NCBI GenBank assembly: GCA_049976505.1
Contig: JBMFIC010000007.1
Location: forward strand, 1-54,466
From: CAYFFZ01 sp049976505
Lineage (GTDB): Archaea; Thermoproteota; Nitrososphaeria; Conexivisphaerales; UBA164
Length of the DNA stretch: 54,466 bases
Direction of reading: 5' to 3'
A program made the position numbers and the translations under genes. Shown piece by piece: positions 7,531-16,580 of the stretch. The notes under the pieces are model-generated. The model was not told where the DNA came from, did no database searches, and saw nothing but the letters and a program-made list of their open reading frames with translations. The stretch's first letter is position 1. Each line of letters begins with the position of its first letter.

Positions 7531-8780
7531 TTCTTCTGATACCTTAACATCACGCCAATGCCGCCAAAGTTCTTAAACATCACTCCTGCCTCGGACTTTG
7601 AGGAAACTATCTCGACCCTTGCCCCAACCTGAGTTGCCAGATCTGTAACGTAATCCACGATGTCCTGAACCTTTATGTCCCACAGGCTCTTGCCGCACAC
7701 TGGGCAGGTCTGCTGGGCCATGTCTGACTTCTCCTTAAAGACATCTTGGCTCTGGACGAACCTCTCGGCAGTGTATCCGCAGCTTCTGCACTGCGCCTCT
7801 ATCCTTACCGTGTTTATGTCCTCCGAGATTATTATTAGATCGGCGTTCCCATCTTTTATCGCGCTTATTGATGGCTCAAGCCCGTAGACCACGAGGCCAT
7901 CCTTTTTTGAGGCCTCTGCCAGAAAGCGATCGATTATCTTCTTTTCCTCTATCAGCCTTACACCTTCTATCAGCTCCTCCCCTCTTTCAAGGGTCTCCCT
8001 TATGCCCTCCTCCCCGGCATAGCCCGTGTCGACAAGGCCGATGGTGGCCTGCTTGAGCCTGTAATCGAGGTAATCCCCCTTAAAGAAGTCCTCTTTCGCC
8101 ATCCCCGGCCCGCTTATTATTAGCTTCTTAACCCTGTAGGTATCGATGAAGATCTCCTTGGCATGGGCTGCTACCCTGTGAAAGAACTCGTTTATTTCGT
8201 TCTCCCTGATCCTCTCGAACCTCCTAGCGGACTGCCCTCCCTGCCTGTGCTTGCTTCCAACCCCGCTGGTTATAACCTCGATGACCTCAACCCTGTCCCC
8301 CGCTATTATTCCAAACCCTGCCTCCGAAAGGTCGAGCGAGATTACGCCTATCAGGTCCTCCTCCTTCAGAAGGGACTTAAGTATATCAAGATGGAAATGA
8401 TCGTCACATCTGTAAAGCGACGTAGGCACGGGCTTAGGGGGGACTATTTCATAATACTTAAGCTCCAGGTTAGCCGGATTATCCGGAGAGGGCACATAGC
8501 CGCAGAAGACTATGAGCCCGTTCTCGGGGAACTGCTTGTACAGCTTGAGCCTCTGCATTATGTGAACCAGCGCGTCCTGAACGTGAGTTCTTGTCTGGTC
8601 GCTCTTTATGTTCGATGCGGTGCCGTATTCCTCCTTTAGCTGATTTATCACGTCATACGGAGGTCGCTTGGGAGGGATATACAGAGATATTAGCTCTGTG
8701 CCCCTGCCGGACACGTTTGCAAGCTCGGTAAGAAGCCTCTTAACCCTGTAAACTTCAACCGAATCATACTGCTGTTCCAT
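7527..8780 (-). CDS. prf1: Peptide chain release factor 1 (aRF1)
   Basis: Archaeal/eukaryotic class I release factor that recognises all three stop codons and triggers peptidyl-tRNA hydrolysis. The 417-aa sequence has the NIKS motif at residues 57-60 (codon recognition) and the GGQ motif at 181-183 inside RQGGQSARRFER (hydrolysis). A C-terminal domain carries a CRSCG...CPVCG mini-zinc insertion. It is first in a two-gene operon with valS and shares a 62-base divergent promoter region with pyrH. Confidence 0.95.
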   Translation of the reverse strand: MEQQYDSVEVYRVKRLLTELANVSGRGTELISLYIPPKRPPYDVINQLKEEYGTASNIKSDQTRTHVQDALVHIMQRLKLYKQFPENGLIVFCGYVPSPDNPANLELKYYEIVPPKPVPTSLYRCDDHFHLDILKSLLKEEDLIGVISLDLSEAGFGIIAGDRVEVIEVITSGVGSKHRQGGQSARRFERIRENEINEFFHRVAAHAKEIFIDTYRVKKLIISGPGMAKEDFFKGDYLDYRLKQATIGLVDTGYAGEEGIRETLERGEELIEGVRLIEEKKIIDRFLAEASKKDGLVVYGLEPSISAIKDGNADLIIISEDINTVRIEAQCRSCGYTAERFVQSQDVFKEKSDMAQQTCPVCGKSLWDIKVQDIVDYVTDLATQVGARVEIVSSKSEAGVMFKNFGGIGVMLRYQKK

Positions 8781-8800
8781 TATCCTCTTTACAAATACCG

Positions 8801-8830
8801 AAACGTTAATTTTAAAACGTTTTTATACAT
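8801..8830. promoter_or_regulatory. Divergent prf1/pyrH promoter with inverted repeat
   Basis: AAACGTT (8801-8807) and AACGTTT (8816-8822) form a perfect 7-bp inverted repeat around AATTTTAA. TATA-like stretches face both ways: TTTTAAAATT toward prf1 on the minus strand, and TTTTTATACAT (8819-8829) toward pyrH. The repeat lies between or within the two core promoters, so a protein binding it could affect both genes. Regulation is inference. Confidence 0.45.
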
Positions 8831-8842
8831 TCGCATGAGAGG

Positions 8843-9514
8843 ATGAAAGCAGTCGTCAAGATTTCAGGCAGCTTGTTCGATGAAGACAATGCCGCTGATA
8901 AAATCAGAAGCTTCGCGGAGGTTCTCGATGAGTTCCAGGAAGGAGGTAACCTCGTGGCAGCGGTGGTAGGAGGAGGAAGAAGATCGCGGGAGCTTATAGA
9001 GCTCGGAAGAAAGATAGGCGCAAGCGAGGACGTTCTTGATGAGGTTGGAATCGATCTGACCAGGATAAATGCAAAGATCCTCATATCGGCCCTCAGAAAC
9101 TCGTATCCTAAGGTCATAATCGATATTAGAGAGGCAGAGGTTGCTTGGTCTCTCAGAAGGATTCCGGTTTCAGGTGGGCTGTCGCCCGGACACAGCACCA
9201 ACGCAGTGGCAGCCCTTCTGGCCGAGCATCTAAGGGCCGACCTTCTTGTCAACCTGACAAAGGCTGGAGCAGTATATGACAGAGACCCATCGCTTTACAG
9301 GGATGCGCGAGCTCTTGAAAGAGTAACCATTGGGGATCTCAGAAGGATACTGAAGGGGTCGTTTGAGGCTGGAACTTATGAGCTGCTTGATGAAGTTGCA
9401 ATCGGCATAATAGAGAGATCTAGAATCAGAACTGTAATAGCAGGGATGAGCGCCTCCGATCTTAGGAAAGCCTTATATGGTGAAAGGATCGGTAGTATTG
9501 TTGTCTTTGAGTGA
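8843..9514 (+). CDS. pyrH: Uridylate (UMP) kinase, archaeal type
   Basis: Amino-acid-kinase-fold enzyme that phosphorylates UMP to UDP. The 223-aa protein starts VKISGSLF, has the glycine loop VVGGGRRSRE, the acceptor region GGLSPGHSTNAVAALLAE and the nucleotide region NLTKAGAVYDRDP, all typical of PyrH. An ATG at 8843 preceded by GAGAGG and a TATA element is a good start. The next gene begins inside its last codons, indicating coupling with a small zinc/membrane protein. Other amino-acid kinases are less likely given the short length. Confidence 0.85.
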   Translation: MKAVVKISGSLFDEDNAADKIRSFAEVLDEFQEGGNLVAAVVGGGRRSRELIELGRKIGASEDVLDEVGIDLTRINAKILISALRNSYPKVIIDIREAEVAWSLRRIPVSGGLSPGHSTNAVAALLAEHLRADLLVNLTKAGAVYDRDPSLYRDARALERVTIGDLRRILKGSFEAGTYELLDEVAIGIIERSRIRTVIAGMSASDLRKALYGERIGSIVVFE

Positions 9515-9743
9515 AGCTGAGGAAAAGAGGAAGAGGGCAAAGGACCTCTATATACCTCCTCATTCTCATTGCAAAGTATGTGGTAAGGCCATACCTGAGG
9601 GGCAGATTTACTGCAGCAGAGAGTGCAGAGAGAAGGACCTTGCCGCTCAGCGAAGAGAAAGAAACCTGATGTGGGGTTTCTATGCCCTGTTCATCGGCCT
9701 CCTCGTTGTCACCTTGATCATAACTTACGTCTACAGACCCTGA
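9477..9743 (+). CDS. Small zinc-ribbon membrane protein (DUF2116-like)
   Basis: An 88-aa protein with an N-terminal charged helix, a CxxC...CxxxC treble-clef/zinc-ribbon (HCKVCGKAIPEGQIYCSRECRE, residues 32-53) and one C-terminal transmembrane helix (MWGFYALFIGLLVVTLIITYVY). This layout matches small archaeal zinc-ribbon proteins of the DUF2116 type. It overlaps the 3' end of pyrH by 38 bases if the ATG at 9477 is used. TTG codons at 9498 or 9501 would reduce the overlap and are plausible starts. Function unknown. Confidence 0.7.
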   Translation: MVKGSVVLLSLSEAEEKRKRAKDLYIPPHSHCKVCGKAIPEGQIYCSRECREKDLAAQRRERNLMWGFYALFIGLLVVTLIITYVYRP

Positions 9744-9783
9744 ACAAACGTTTATTTCTGCGCCATGTGTGTATTAGTACTAA

Positions 9784-10344
9784 ATGAAAATAATAGTGGG
9801 AGTGAGCGGGGCGAGCGGTATCGTATACGGCGTGAGGCTGGCCGAGGAGCTAAACGCCCTGGGCCATGAGGTGCATGCTATATTTACGGAAGCGGCAAAA
9901 AGGACCTCCGCCTACGAAATGCCTGACGCCTTCGACAGAATAAAAAGGGCTTCCAACGCCGTTTATGGTGAGGAGGACATAGACGCGCCACCGGCAAGCG
10001 GCTCAGCTGGCTTTGAGGCCATGGTTATAGCCCCTTGTAGCCTGAGAACTCTGGGCTCCGTTGCAAACGGAATTGCAGACAACCTTCTTACAAGGTCCGC
10101 TTTGGTTCAGCTAAAGGAGAGAAGGAAGCTCATACTTTTGATAAGGGAAATGCCGCTTTCTACGATCGATATCATGAACATGCTTAAGATATCAATAGCT
10201 GGGGGTATAGTTGCGCCTGCTTCCCCAGGCTTCTATCACGGCCCAAGAAGCATAGAGGACATGGTTAACTTTGTGGTCGGAAAGGTCATCGATCTGCTTG
10301 GAATTAAGCACAGCCTCTACAGAAGATGGAAAGAGGAGGGTTGA
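9784..10344 (+). CDS. ubiX: Flavin prenyltransferase UbiX-like
   Basis: Predicted to prenylate FMN to make the prenyl-FMN cofactor of UbiD-type decarboxylases. The 186-aa flavoprotein starts with IIVGVSGASGIVYGVRLAEEL, has the AGFEAMVIAPCS segment and the basic REMPLS motif, all typical of UbiX/Pad1. It follows the zinc-ribbon gene by 40 bases, and a TATA-like TTTATTTCTG lies about 30 bases upstream. No UbiD partner is in the window. Confidence 0.88.
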   Translation: MKIIVGVSGASGIVYGVRLAEELNALGHEVHAIFTEAAKRTSAYEMPDAFDRIKRASNAVYGEEDIDAPPASGSAGFEAMVIAPCSLRTLGSVANGIADNLLTRSALVQLKERRKLILLIREMPLSTIDIMNMLKISIAGGIVAPASPGFYHGPRSIEDMVNFVVGKVIDLLGIKHSLYRRWKEEG

Positions 10345-10345
10345 C

Positions 10346-10939
10346 GTGCGGAGCCTTGGCTTAGATCTTGCGGGCTCGGAGAAAAGGGACAGCGGCCTGG
10401 CGGTCCTGGACGAGGAGCTTTCGTGCTGGGCCTTTACTGTTAGGCTGGATTCAGAGATAATAAGGCTCGCGGAGGATCTGAGGCCTGACATCGTTGTTAT
10501 AGATGCCCCGCTGAGCCTGCCGCGGGGAAGAAAAAGCATAGAGGACAGGTCAGGCCCTCACTTCAGGGCATGCGATCTCGAGCTGAGAAGGATGGGCATA
10601 AGGTTTTTTCCGATAACGCTGGGCCCCATGAGAATGTTGACCAGCAGAGGCATAAAATTGAGCAACAGGCTCAGCGCCATGGGCTTAAAGGTTATAGAGT
10701 CCTATCCTGGAGGAGTTCAGGATGTCCTGGGAATACCGAGAAAAAGGGATCTAAGGGGACTGGTTGATGGTCTGAAGAGGCTTGGGCTCAGGGGATGCCC
10801 TGAAAATCTGAATGAACATGAAGCCGATGCCGCTACGATCGCCTACCTTGGCATTTTGTATATGAAGGGAGAAGCCATTGGACTGGGGGATCCAGAGGAG
10901 GGGCTTCTCTTTCTTCCGCGGGCTAAAAATAAGATCTAG
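10346..10939 (+). CDS. DUF429 predicted nuclease (RNase H-like fold)
   Basis: A 197-aa protein of the DUF429 family. An N-terminal GLDLAGSEKRDSGLAVLDE resembles the first strand and acidic residue of an RNase H-like fold, followed by VVIDAPLSLP and late acidic residues (EHEADAATIAYL). I chose GTG 10346 because AGGAGGG ends six bases before it and the ubiX stop is just two bases upstream; longer frames run into ubiX. Its end overlaps the convergent dnaG end by four bases. Role unknown. Confidence 0.7.
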   Translation: MRSLGLDLAGSEKRDSGLAVLDEELSCWAFTVRLDSEIIRLAEDLRPDIVVIDAPLSLPRGRKSIEDRSGPHFRACDLELRRMGIRFFPITLGPMRMLTSRGIKLSNRLSAMGLKVIESYPGGVQDVLGIPRKRDLRGLVDGLKRLGLRGCPENLNEHEADAATIAYLGILYMKGEAIGLGDPEEGLLFLPRAKNKI

Positions 10940-12054
10940 CTGAGGCCCAGCTCCGAGAAAGTGTAGACTTTCATGCCTTCAGGTACTTTTATTCCGTCAG
11001 CCTTCTTGAACGCGATTATGGTGATGTAGTTCGAGCTCTTGGCGGCATCTATAAGCCTCTGGGTCGCTATCCCATCTATTATGACGTGCTTGCCATCTGT
11101 TACCTTCCCGAGGGCCTGCATCAGCTCATTAACGGGAACCCTGGCCAGCTCATTAAGGTTTCCATCTAGGATTACCGCCTCAAGCGTCTCCTTTAACGAG
11201 GGATAGATTGACTTGATCTTCTCAAGAAGAGCGCTGTCTATCTCAACTGCTGGCGCAGGCTTCTTCTGGCCTTCCAGGATTTCCTTTATTTCTGCCGGTG
11301 TAAGCTCCTCTACCTCCTTGCCTGGAGGAGCCCTGTAGATTGGTATGTCGCCCAGCATCTGTTCCAGCTCCTTCTGAATAAGGTCTCCTCCCCTGTCTCC
11401 GTCAAGGAACGCTATTAGCTTCTTCTTTCCCTTCAGCTGCACCACGCTTTCAGGCACCTTGGCGCCGTTAAGGGCTAGAGTGTTATAGTAACCAGCCCTC
11501 TGAAGGTTTATGACGTCTGCCCTGCCCTCTACCAGAATTATGGTATCAGAGCTGTCGACCTCCGGACCTGCAGGCAGCTTCTCAGGACCCCACTCTATTA
11601 CTTTGTAGGGCTTCAGCACTTCGTATATCTCGTTCTGGATCTTTTCGCCCTCGCTGGCCGACTTTATGTACCACTCCTTAAGTATCTCCTTAGCCCTCTC
11701 AGCTATCTGCCTTCTTTTCTGTTCCCTGACGTCCTGTATCTCCTCAAGCTGAATCTTTGCATCGCATGGGCCGACCTTTTCCACGCTCTCGACCATGGCT
11801 GCCACGAGCGCAGTGGTTACGATGTCTGTTGATGAAGGTATTATGATCTCCCCGAAGACCCTGTCGTTCTTCGTCTGCATGTTTATTTCAATTCTTCCTA
11901 TCTTCCAGTTCTTCTGAAGCTCATTAAGGTTGAGCTCGGAGCCAAAGAGGCCCTCCGTCTGGCCAAATATAGCTCCAATGATGTCGGCCTTCTCAACTAT
12001 TCCCTCTACCGTGAACTTGAGCTTTATCAGATACTTTACCGTTCCATCTGGCAA
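10936..12054 (-). CDS. dnaG: Archaeal DnaG (TOPRIM domain protein)
   Basis: DnaG-type protein of archaea, linked in studied species to the exosome and RNA degradation and with some primase activity. The 372-aa protein has the conserved N-terminal region (YLIKLKFTVEGIVEKADIIG), then a TOPRIM domain with EGRAD at 176-180 and DGDRGGD at 218-224 carrying the metal-binding acidic residues. The start is TTG 12054, preceded by AGGTGAG at good spacing. The bacterial CHC2 zinc domain is absent, as expected for the archaeal form. Confidence 0.93.
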   Translation of the reverse strand: MPDGTVKYLIKLKFTVEGIVEKADIIGAIFGQTEGLFGSELNLNELQKNWKIGRIEINMQTKNDRVFGEIIIPSSTDIVTTALVAAMVESVEKVGPCDAKIQLEEIQDVREQKRRQIAERAKEILKEWYIKSASEGEKIQNEIYEVLKPYKVIEWGPEKLPAGPEVDSSDTIILVEGRADVINLQRAGYYNTLALNGAKVPESVVQLKGKKKLIAFLDGDRGGDLIQKELEQMLGDIPIYRAPPGKEVEELTPAEIKEILEGQKKPAPAVEIDSALLEKIKSIYPSLKETLEAVILDGNLNELARVPVNELMQALGKVTDGKHVIIDGIATQRLIDAAKSSNYITIIAFKKADGIKVPEGMKVYTFSELGLS

Positions 12055-12119
12055 CCTTTCTCACCTAATGAAAGGCAATTTTCTTACTTAAAAGCCTTAT
12101 TGAAGTTTGCTCCTGGTTC

Positions 12120-13490
12120 TCAGAGCTTGAGAACCTCGACCTTTTCGGCAGCGTTTGCTAGCCTTCTCCAGTAATCCCCAACCAGCTCCTCGGCCTTTCT
12201 GTTTATGTCCTCAACGTTTACCTTTGTGAATCTGCCGCCGCTCAGCAGCACCTCCCCGTTAACTATTACGGTATCGACGTCCTTTCCGTTGACGGAGTTG
12301 ACAAGATAGCCGTACACTGACTGCTCATTTAAGGGCGTTGGCTTAACAGACGGCTTTATGATTACCACGTCTGCCAGCTTGCCAGGCTCTATCGACCCTA
12401 GCCTATCGGAGACCCCGAGAGCCTTAGCGGCGTTTATCGTGCTCATTTCAAGCACCTGAAGGAAGCTCATGACCCTCGGATCAAGCTTGTTAACCTTGTG
12501 TATCAGAAACGTGGCCCTGATGTTCTCAAAGGTGTCAAATATGTAGCCATCGTTTCCTATGCTCACGTTAATTCCCATCCTCAGCATCTCCGGAACAGGT
12601 GCTATGCCAACAGCATTGAGCATGTTGCTCAGGGCGTTATGGGCAACGTGGGTCCTGCTCTCTGCTATTAGGTTCAGCTCGTCTTCATTAACCTGAACTG
12701 CATGAGCAACGAGCGTTCTCTCCCCAAGAACACCGAGGTCGTGTAGCCTTTCAAAAGTCCTCTTGCCGTATCTTTCGAGGTTGTGATAAAGGTCCCATTT
12801 CCCCTCAGAAGTATGAAGCGTAAGGGGGACCGCGTACTTGTCTGATAGCCTTTTTCCTTCTCTGAGAAGATCGTCATGAACGGTGAACGATGCGTGTATG
12901 CTTATCATTCCGCTCATCTTTTCGTTCTTATCCTTCATGATGTATCGCTCGTTTTCCTTCAGGCCTCTGTAGCCCTCCTCCTCGCTCCTTCGCTGAGTAG
13001 CCTCAAAGGCTATTACGCCTCTGATTCCAGCCTCCATGACGCCCTTCTCAATGTAATCAAGGACGCCATCTATTGCGTTAGGCCCTGAGAAGGTGTCAGC
13101 AAACATCGTCGTTCCCGACCTGAGAAGCTCAAGAGAGGCCGTGAGGGCGCTTATGTAAGCATCGTTCTCGTTCATGGTCTCATCCATTGGCCACCAGATC
13201 CGCTGAAGGTTCTGCGTGAAGTCGGATGGCGGAGAGAGCTTCAGAGGAGCGCCTCTCAGCAGTATTCCGTAGAGGTGCGTGTGCGAGCATATGAAACCCG
13301 GGGTAACAATTGATCCAGTTGCGTCTAGCTCCTCCTCGGCCTTAAGCCTCTTCTCGCCCCTTTCTACTTGAACGATCCTGTTGTTCTCTATTAGAAGTGA
13401 GCCCCTGAAAACTTCCCTCTTGGGGTTCATCGTGACTATTATTCCATTGTTTATCGCTATGGTCCTGTTCATATCAAAGCTTTGATTCAA
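12120..13490 (-). CDS. Amidohydrolase, SsnA/MtaD-like
   Basis: Metal-dependent hydrolase of the cyclic amidohydrolase superfamily, 456 aa, monocistronic. It has the N-terminal metal motif GFICSHTHLYG (residues 57-67), a mid-barrel histidine in LHTSEGKWD, a later HA in TLVAHAVQVNEDE, the SIGNDG metal-aspartate motif and the C-terminal LGSIEPGKLADVVII of composite beta-sandwich deaminases. The pattern SHTHLYG...NLQRIWWPMDETM fits the SsnA branch better than adenosine deaminases. Substrate (deaminated nucleoside, chlorohydrolase-like or other) cannot be decided by eye. Confidence 0.8.
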   Translation of the reverse strand: MNQSFDMNRTIAINNGIIVTMNPKREVFRGSLLIENNRIVQVERGEKRLKAEEELDATGSIVTPGFICSHTHLYGILLRGAPLKLSPPSDFTQNLQRIWWPMDETMNENDAYISALTASLELLRSGTTMFADTFSGPNAIDGVLDYIEKGVMEAGIRGVIAFEATQRRSEEEGYRGLKENERYIMKDKNEKMSGMISIHASFTVHDDLLREGKRLSDKYAVPLTLHTSEGKWDLYHNLERYGKRTFERLHDLGVLGERTLVAHAVQVNEDELNLIAESRTHVAHNALSNMLNAVGIAPVPEMLRMGINVSIGNDGYIFDTFENIRATFLIHKVNKLDPRVMSFLQVLEMSTINAAKALGVSDRLGSIEPGKLADVVIIKPSVKPTPLNEQSVYGYLVNSVNGKDVDTVIVNGEVLLSGGRFTKVNVEDINRKAEELVGDYWRRLANAAEKVEVLKL

Positions 13491-13510
13491 ATAAAAATAA
13501 ATTTATCTGC

Positions 13511-14137
13511 CTAAAGCGACCTTAGTGGCACAAATATGCATCCTCCGTAATTTTCCTCTCTTCCATCCTTCCACTTTCTGATAAGATCCTGATACCCCCT
13601 GTTGCCCACTGGGGCCAGCACAAACTTTCTTACCTGATTCAGGACGTCTGTCGGGATCTCGCGCGCAGCCGCCATTATGACCGCCTTGTCGTATATTTCT
13701 TCCCTTGATCCCATTGGGAACCCCTTGCTCCCATCGGCAAAGACCGGGATGACGTTCGGGTATCCCTGTAGGTTCCTTCTGCCAAACAGGTACAGCCTGT
13801 AGTTGAGCTCCACTGTGACCACCGAGCCTGGGTACACTAGCTTTGAGATGAGGGCTGCGCTGTATCCGCTTCCTGTGCCTATTTCGAGAACTTTGTCATA
13901 CTTCTTCAGCTCAAGCGCCTCCAGCATTATGGCTATCATGCTGGGGGCCGATATGGTCTGTCCCGTATCGCCAAGCGCGAGGGGCTCGTCCAAATATGCC
14001 AGATGCTCAGAGCCTGGCCAGACAAAGTTCCTCCTGTCAACCTCTAAGAAGGCCCTAGCTACTGATTCGCTCTTTATGTAACCCTCATTTACGAGGGCTT
14101 TTACAAGCTCCTGATTTGAACTAAAACCACTGATCAA
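13511..14137 (-). CDS. pcm: Protein-L-isoaspartate O-methyltransferase
   Basis: SAM-dependent enzyme that repairs isoaspartyl residues in aged proteins. The 208-aa protein shows the family block GQTISAPSMIAIMLEAL, the SAM-binding VLEIGTGSGYSAALI and the AD...(G) region typical of PCMTs. It overlaps the end of the flap endonuclease gene by 17 bases, so it is the second gene of that operon. Confidence 0.9.
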   Translation of the reverse strand: MISGFSSNQELVKALVNEGYIKSESVARAFLEVDRRNFVWPGSEHLAYLDEPLALGDTGQTISAPSMIAIMLEALELKKYDKVLEIGTGSGYSAALISKLVYPGSVVTVELNYRLYLFGRRNLQGYPNVIPVFADGSKGFPMGSREEIYDKAVIMAAAREIPTDVLNQVRKFVLAPVGNRGYQDLIRKWKDGREENYGGCIFVPLRSL

Positions 14138-15152
14138 GGGCTCCAGCAGCTGGCCTCTTCTTTATCCTCTGTATGGCGTTCCTCACCCTTTCCTCAGAGA
14201 AGTTCCTCTCCTCACAGAGAAACTTTATTAGCCCCTCCTCGTCAGGCTGTCTCCATTCAAGGTTCTGAACTTCCTTGACCTGGGGCTCAAGGAAGATCTT
14301 TCTGACCTCGTTCACGAGCTCGGGTGGAAGAAGCTCCGATAGGTGTGGTATTTCCTTGATATCCTCAATCCTTCCATACTTCTTGATAAGCTTGAGCGCA
14401 GTCTTAGGCCCTATTCCCTTTACACCTATGTTAAAGTCTGTTCCTATTAGTATTGCGATGTCTACAAGCTGTTCCCTGGTTATTCCGTAGTATTTGAGAA
14501 ACCTGTCAGTTTCAATGATCTCGGGCGAGATCTCAACATATACGTCCTTGTTCGGCAGCTTTCTCCTTCCAGAGACCGTAAGATTCCTTATAAGCCGAGG
14601 TGAGTTGAAAAGGAGCGAGTCGTAATCCTGAGATACAGAGCCCCACGTTACATTCTTAAAGGCCATATATGCTGCCTGAGCTTCGCCTTCAGATGGCGCC
14701 TCTACCCACGGTACGCCCAGGAGGTCGAGAAGCCTCTTGGAGTCCTCGACCATGTAGGTCTTGAGGCTGGCGGCTCTTGTGGCGTACTTTCTCATGAGCT
14801 CCTCGTTTCCCTGAGCCCGTGCCTCCTCGTACATCTTGAGGGCCTCCTCCCTAGCCTTTTTTCTTTCCTCAATCTCCTTTGCCTTAAGCTCCGGGGATTT
14901 GCCATCGAAGACGTAGACGACCTTCAGGCCCTTTTCAAGGAAGTTGATGGTTCTGTAAAAGAGCCCGCTCAGATGGCTTGTAATTCTTCCCTGAGAATCC
15001 ATCAGGGGAGATCCATCCTCTCCTCTTATAGTGGTTAGAAACTGATAAAGCGCGTTGTACGCGTCAATTGAAAGCTTTTTTCCATTTAAGCTCTCAAGCT
15101 GAATTTCCTGCTTTAATTCATCCTCAATTAGCGGTGATAAATCTACTCCCAT
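14121..15152 (-). CDS. fen: Flap endonuclease 1
   Basis: Structure-specific 5'-nuclease that removes flaps during Okazaki fragment maturation and repair. The 343-aa protein has the N-domain (SIDAYNALYQFL, YVFDGKSPELK), the I-domain acidic clusters (EAPSEGEAQAAYM, SQDYDSLLF), the helix-hairpin-helix GTDFNIGVKGIGPKTALKLI and a C-terminal PCNA-binding PIP box (GALDQWF) at the very end. It heads an operon with pcm. Confidence 0.95.
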   Translation of the reverse strand: MGVDLSPLIEDELKQEIQLESLNGKKLSIDAYNALYQFLTTIRGEDGSPLMDSQGRITSHLSGLFYRTINFLEKGLKVVYVFDGKSPELKAKEIEERKKAREEALKMYEEARAQGNEELMRKYATRAASLKTYMVEDSKRLLDLLGVPWVEAPSEGEAQAAYMAFKNVTWGSVSQDYDSLLFNSPRLIRNLTVSGRRKLPNKDVYVEISPEIIETDRFLKYYGITREQLVDIAILIGTDFNIGVKGIGPKTALKLIKKYGRIEDIKEIPHLSELLPPELVNEVRKIFLEPQVKEVQNLEWRQPDEEGLIKFLCEERNFSEERVRNAIQRIKKRPAAGALDQWF

Positions 15153-15230
15153 CGGTTTAAAAAATGCCCTTTCTTTAATTTAAGCATTTTAGCGAAAAAA
15201 GAATAAGCCGCGAGACCCTCCTTAAAGGGT

Positions 15231-15830
15231 GTGCGGGGATTAAGCATAATCGTCCTGGCTGGGGGAAGATCCTCCAGGTTTGGCGAGGACAAGCTGCTAT
15301 ACAATTACAGGGGAAAGCCCATACTTGAGTGGGTTCTGGGCGCCGCAAGAGAAAGCTCTCCTGATGAAATCCTGCTATCGCTAAAGGATGAGGAGGAGCG
15401 CAGGGCAGCGCTGGCCAGAAAGTACGGGGCGCTGCTTGCCTTTGACAGGATAAGGGACAGCTCGCCACTGGTTGGAATGTGCGCTGGTGCGGAAAAGGCC
15501 AGAAACGAAATACTGGTTGTGATATCTGGAGATTCGCCTCTAGTGGGATCATCCTTTATCGCCAGCCTCAGAACCGCGCTGGAGGAAATAAATGCAGATG
15601 CTGTGGTCCCTCTCTGGCCAGATGGAAGGGTAGAGGTCATACATGCGGCATACAGAAAAAGGCCGCTAATGAGCGCATGTAAAAGGATGCTTTCATTCAT
15701 GGACCTTGAAGTTAAGAGGGTTCTTATGTATATGAGAAGCACTTACCTGGTTCCTGTTGCAACGCTAGATAAAAGATCACTTATAGATGTGGACACAAAG
15801 GACGATCTTAAAGCGCTAATTAACTACTGA
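15231..15830 (+). CDS. mobA: Molybdenum cofactor guanylyltransferase
   Basis: Predicted to attach GMP to molybdopterin. The 199-aa nucleotidyltransferase begins with LAGGRSSRFGEDKLL, the MobA nucleotide-binding signature, followed by VVISGDSPLVG for the metal-binding aspartate and a C-terminal SLIDVDTKDDL. It starts at GTG 15231. Other molybdenum-cofactor genes in the window are moeA (39542) and moaE (42629), so cofactor synthesis is scattered. Closely related MoCo cytidylyltransferases are an alternative. Confidence 0.8.
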   Translation: MRGLSIIVLAGGRSSRFGEDKLLYNYRGKPILEWVLGAARESSPDEILLSLKDEEERRAALARKYGALLAFDRIRDSSPLVGMCAGAEKARNEILVVISGDSPLVGSSFIASLRTALEEINADAVVPLWPDGRVEVIHAAYRKRPLMSACKRMLSFMDLEVKRVLMYMRSTYLVPVATLDKRSLIDVDTKDDLKALINY

Positions 15831-15887
15831 GGGTGACCTCGTTAAAAATCGTCCCCAGCGTTGCAAAGAGGGTTCAGGGTTATGATT

Positions 15888-16580
15888 TCAGATCTGTGAA
15901 ACTTCTCCGCCCTCTATCGGTCCTTCGCTTCCTTTGCCCTCCAGCGCGTCGAAGAGGTAGTTAAGGAACTGCGCCTCTGGAACGGCTCCTATGAACACGT
16001 AGCTGTTGTTTATGACTATGTGAGGCACGGACATGACGCCGTACTCGTTTGCCAGGTCCTCAAACTCGAGGGCCTCAATCATGTCACCCCTGATCCTTGA
16101 GTTAGCCATAGAGAACTGATGGGCTAGCCTTACGGCTCGTGGACAGTAGGGACAGGAAGGCGTCACAAATACCTGGATCCTCACGTCCTGCTGTATCGTC
16201 TTCAGCCTGTTTATAGTGGTGGGGGCCAGCCTTGTAGTATTTCTGCTTATATCTATGATGTCATCTATGAAGGCGTTGAACTCGTAGCCAGCAGGTATTC
16301 CATAAAAGTGAAAGTTGTACTTTGTGCTGTTCGCAAACCCAATAGCTGGCGCCATTTCAACATTGTATTCTTTTGCTTTGTCCCTGTTCTCATCAAAATC
16401 ATAGACCTCATATGATAGCCTTGGATCTAGGGAGGTGACCTCCTTGGCGAGCTCCACGAGCTCGTTACAGTACTCACAATCGCTCTTCTTCGTGAAAACG
16501 GCTATAGTTACATGTCCCTGCAGTCTCTTTGAAAAGACTTCCTTGAGAACCGCCTGGTCCTCCTCAGATATCAGGCTCAT
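15888..16580 (-). CDS. pdo: Protein disulfide oxidoreductase (tandem thioredoxin fold)
   Basis: A 230-aa PDO of the kind found in thermophiles, which supports intracellular disulfide formation and shuffling. Two glutaredoxin/thioredoxin units each carry a CxxC site: CEYC near residue 35 and CPYC near residue 142, followed by the cis-proline loop SVPHIVIN. Its start overlaps the thioredoxin gene by 17 bases, so the pair is co-translated. Confidence 0.92.
   Translation of the reverse strand: MSLISEEDQAVLKEVFSKRLQGHVTIAVFTKKSDCEYCNELVELAKEVTSLDPRLSYEVYDFDENRDKAKEYNVEMAPAIGFANSTKYNFHFYGIPAGYEFNAFIDDIIDISRNTTRLAPTTINRLKTIQQDVRIQVFVTPSCPYCPRAVRLAHQFSMANSRIRGDMIEALEFEDLANEYGVMSVPHIVINNSYVFIGAVPEAQFLNYLFDALEGKGSEGPIEGGEVSQI

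Noticed and set aside
8163..8639. 158-codon frame antisense to prf1
   Set aside because: It lies wholly opposite the well-identified NIKS/GGQ release factor and encodes no recognisable domain.
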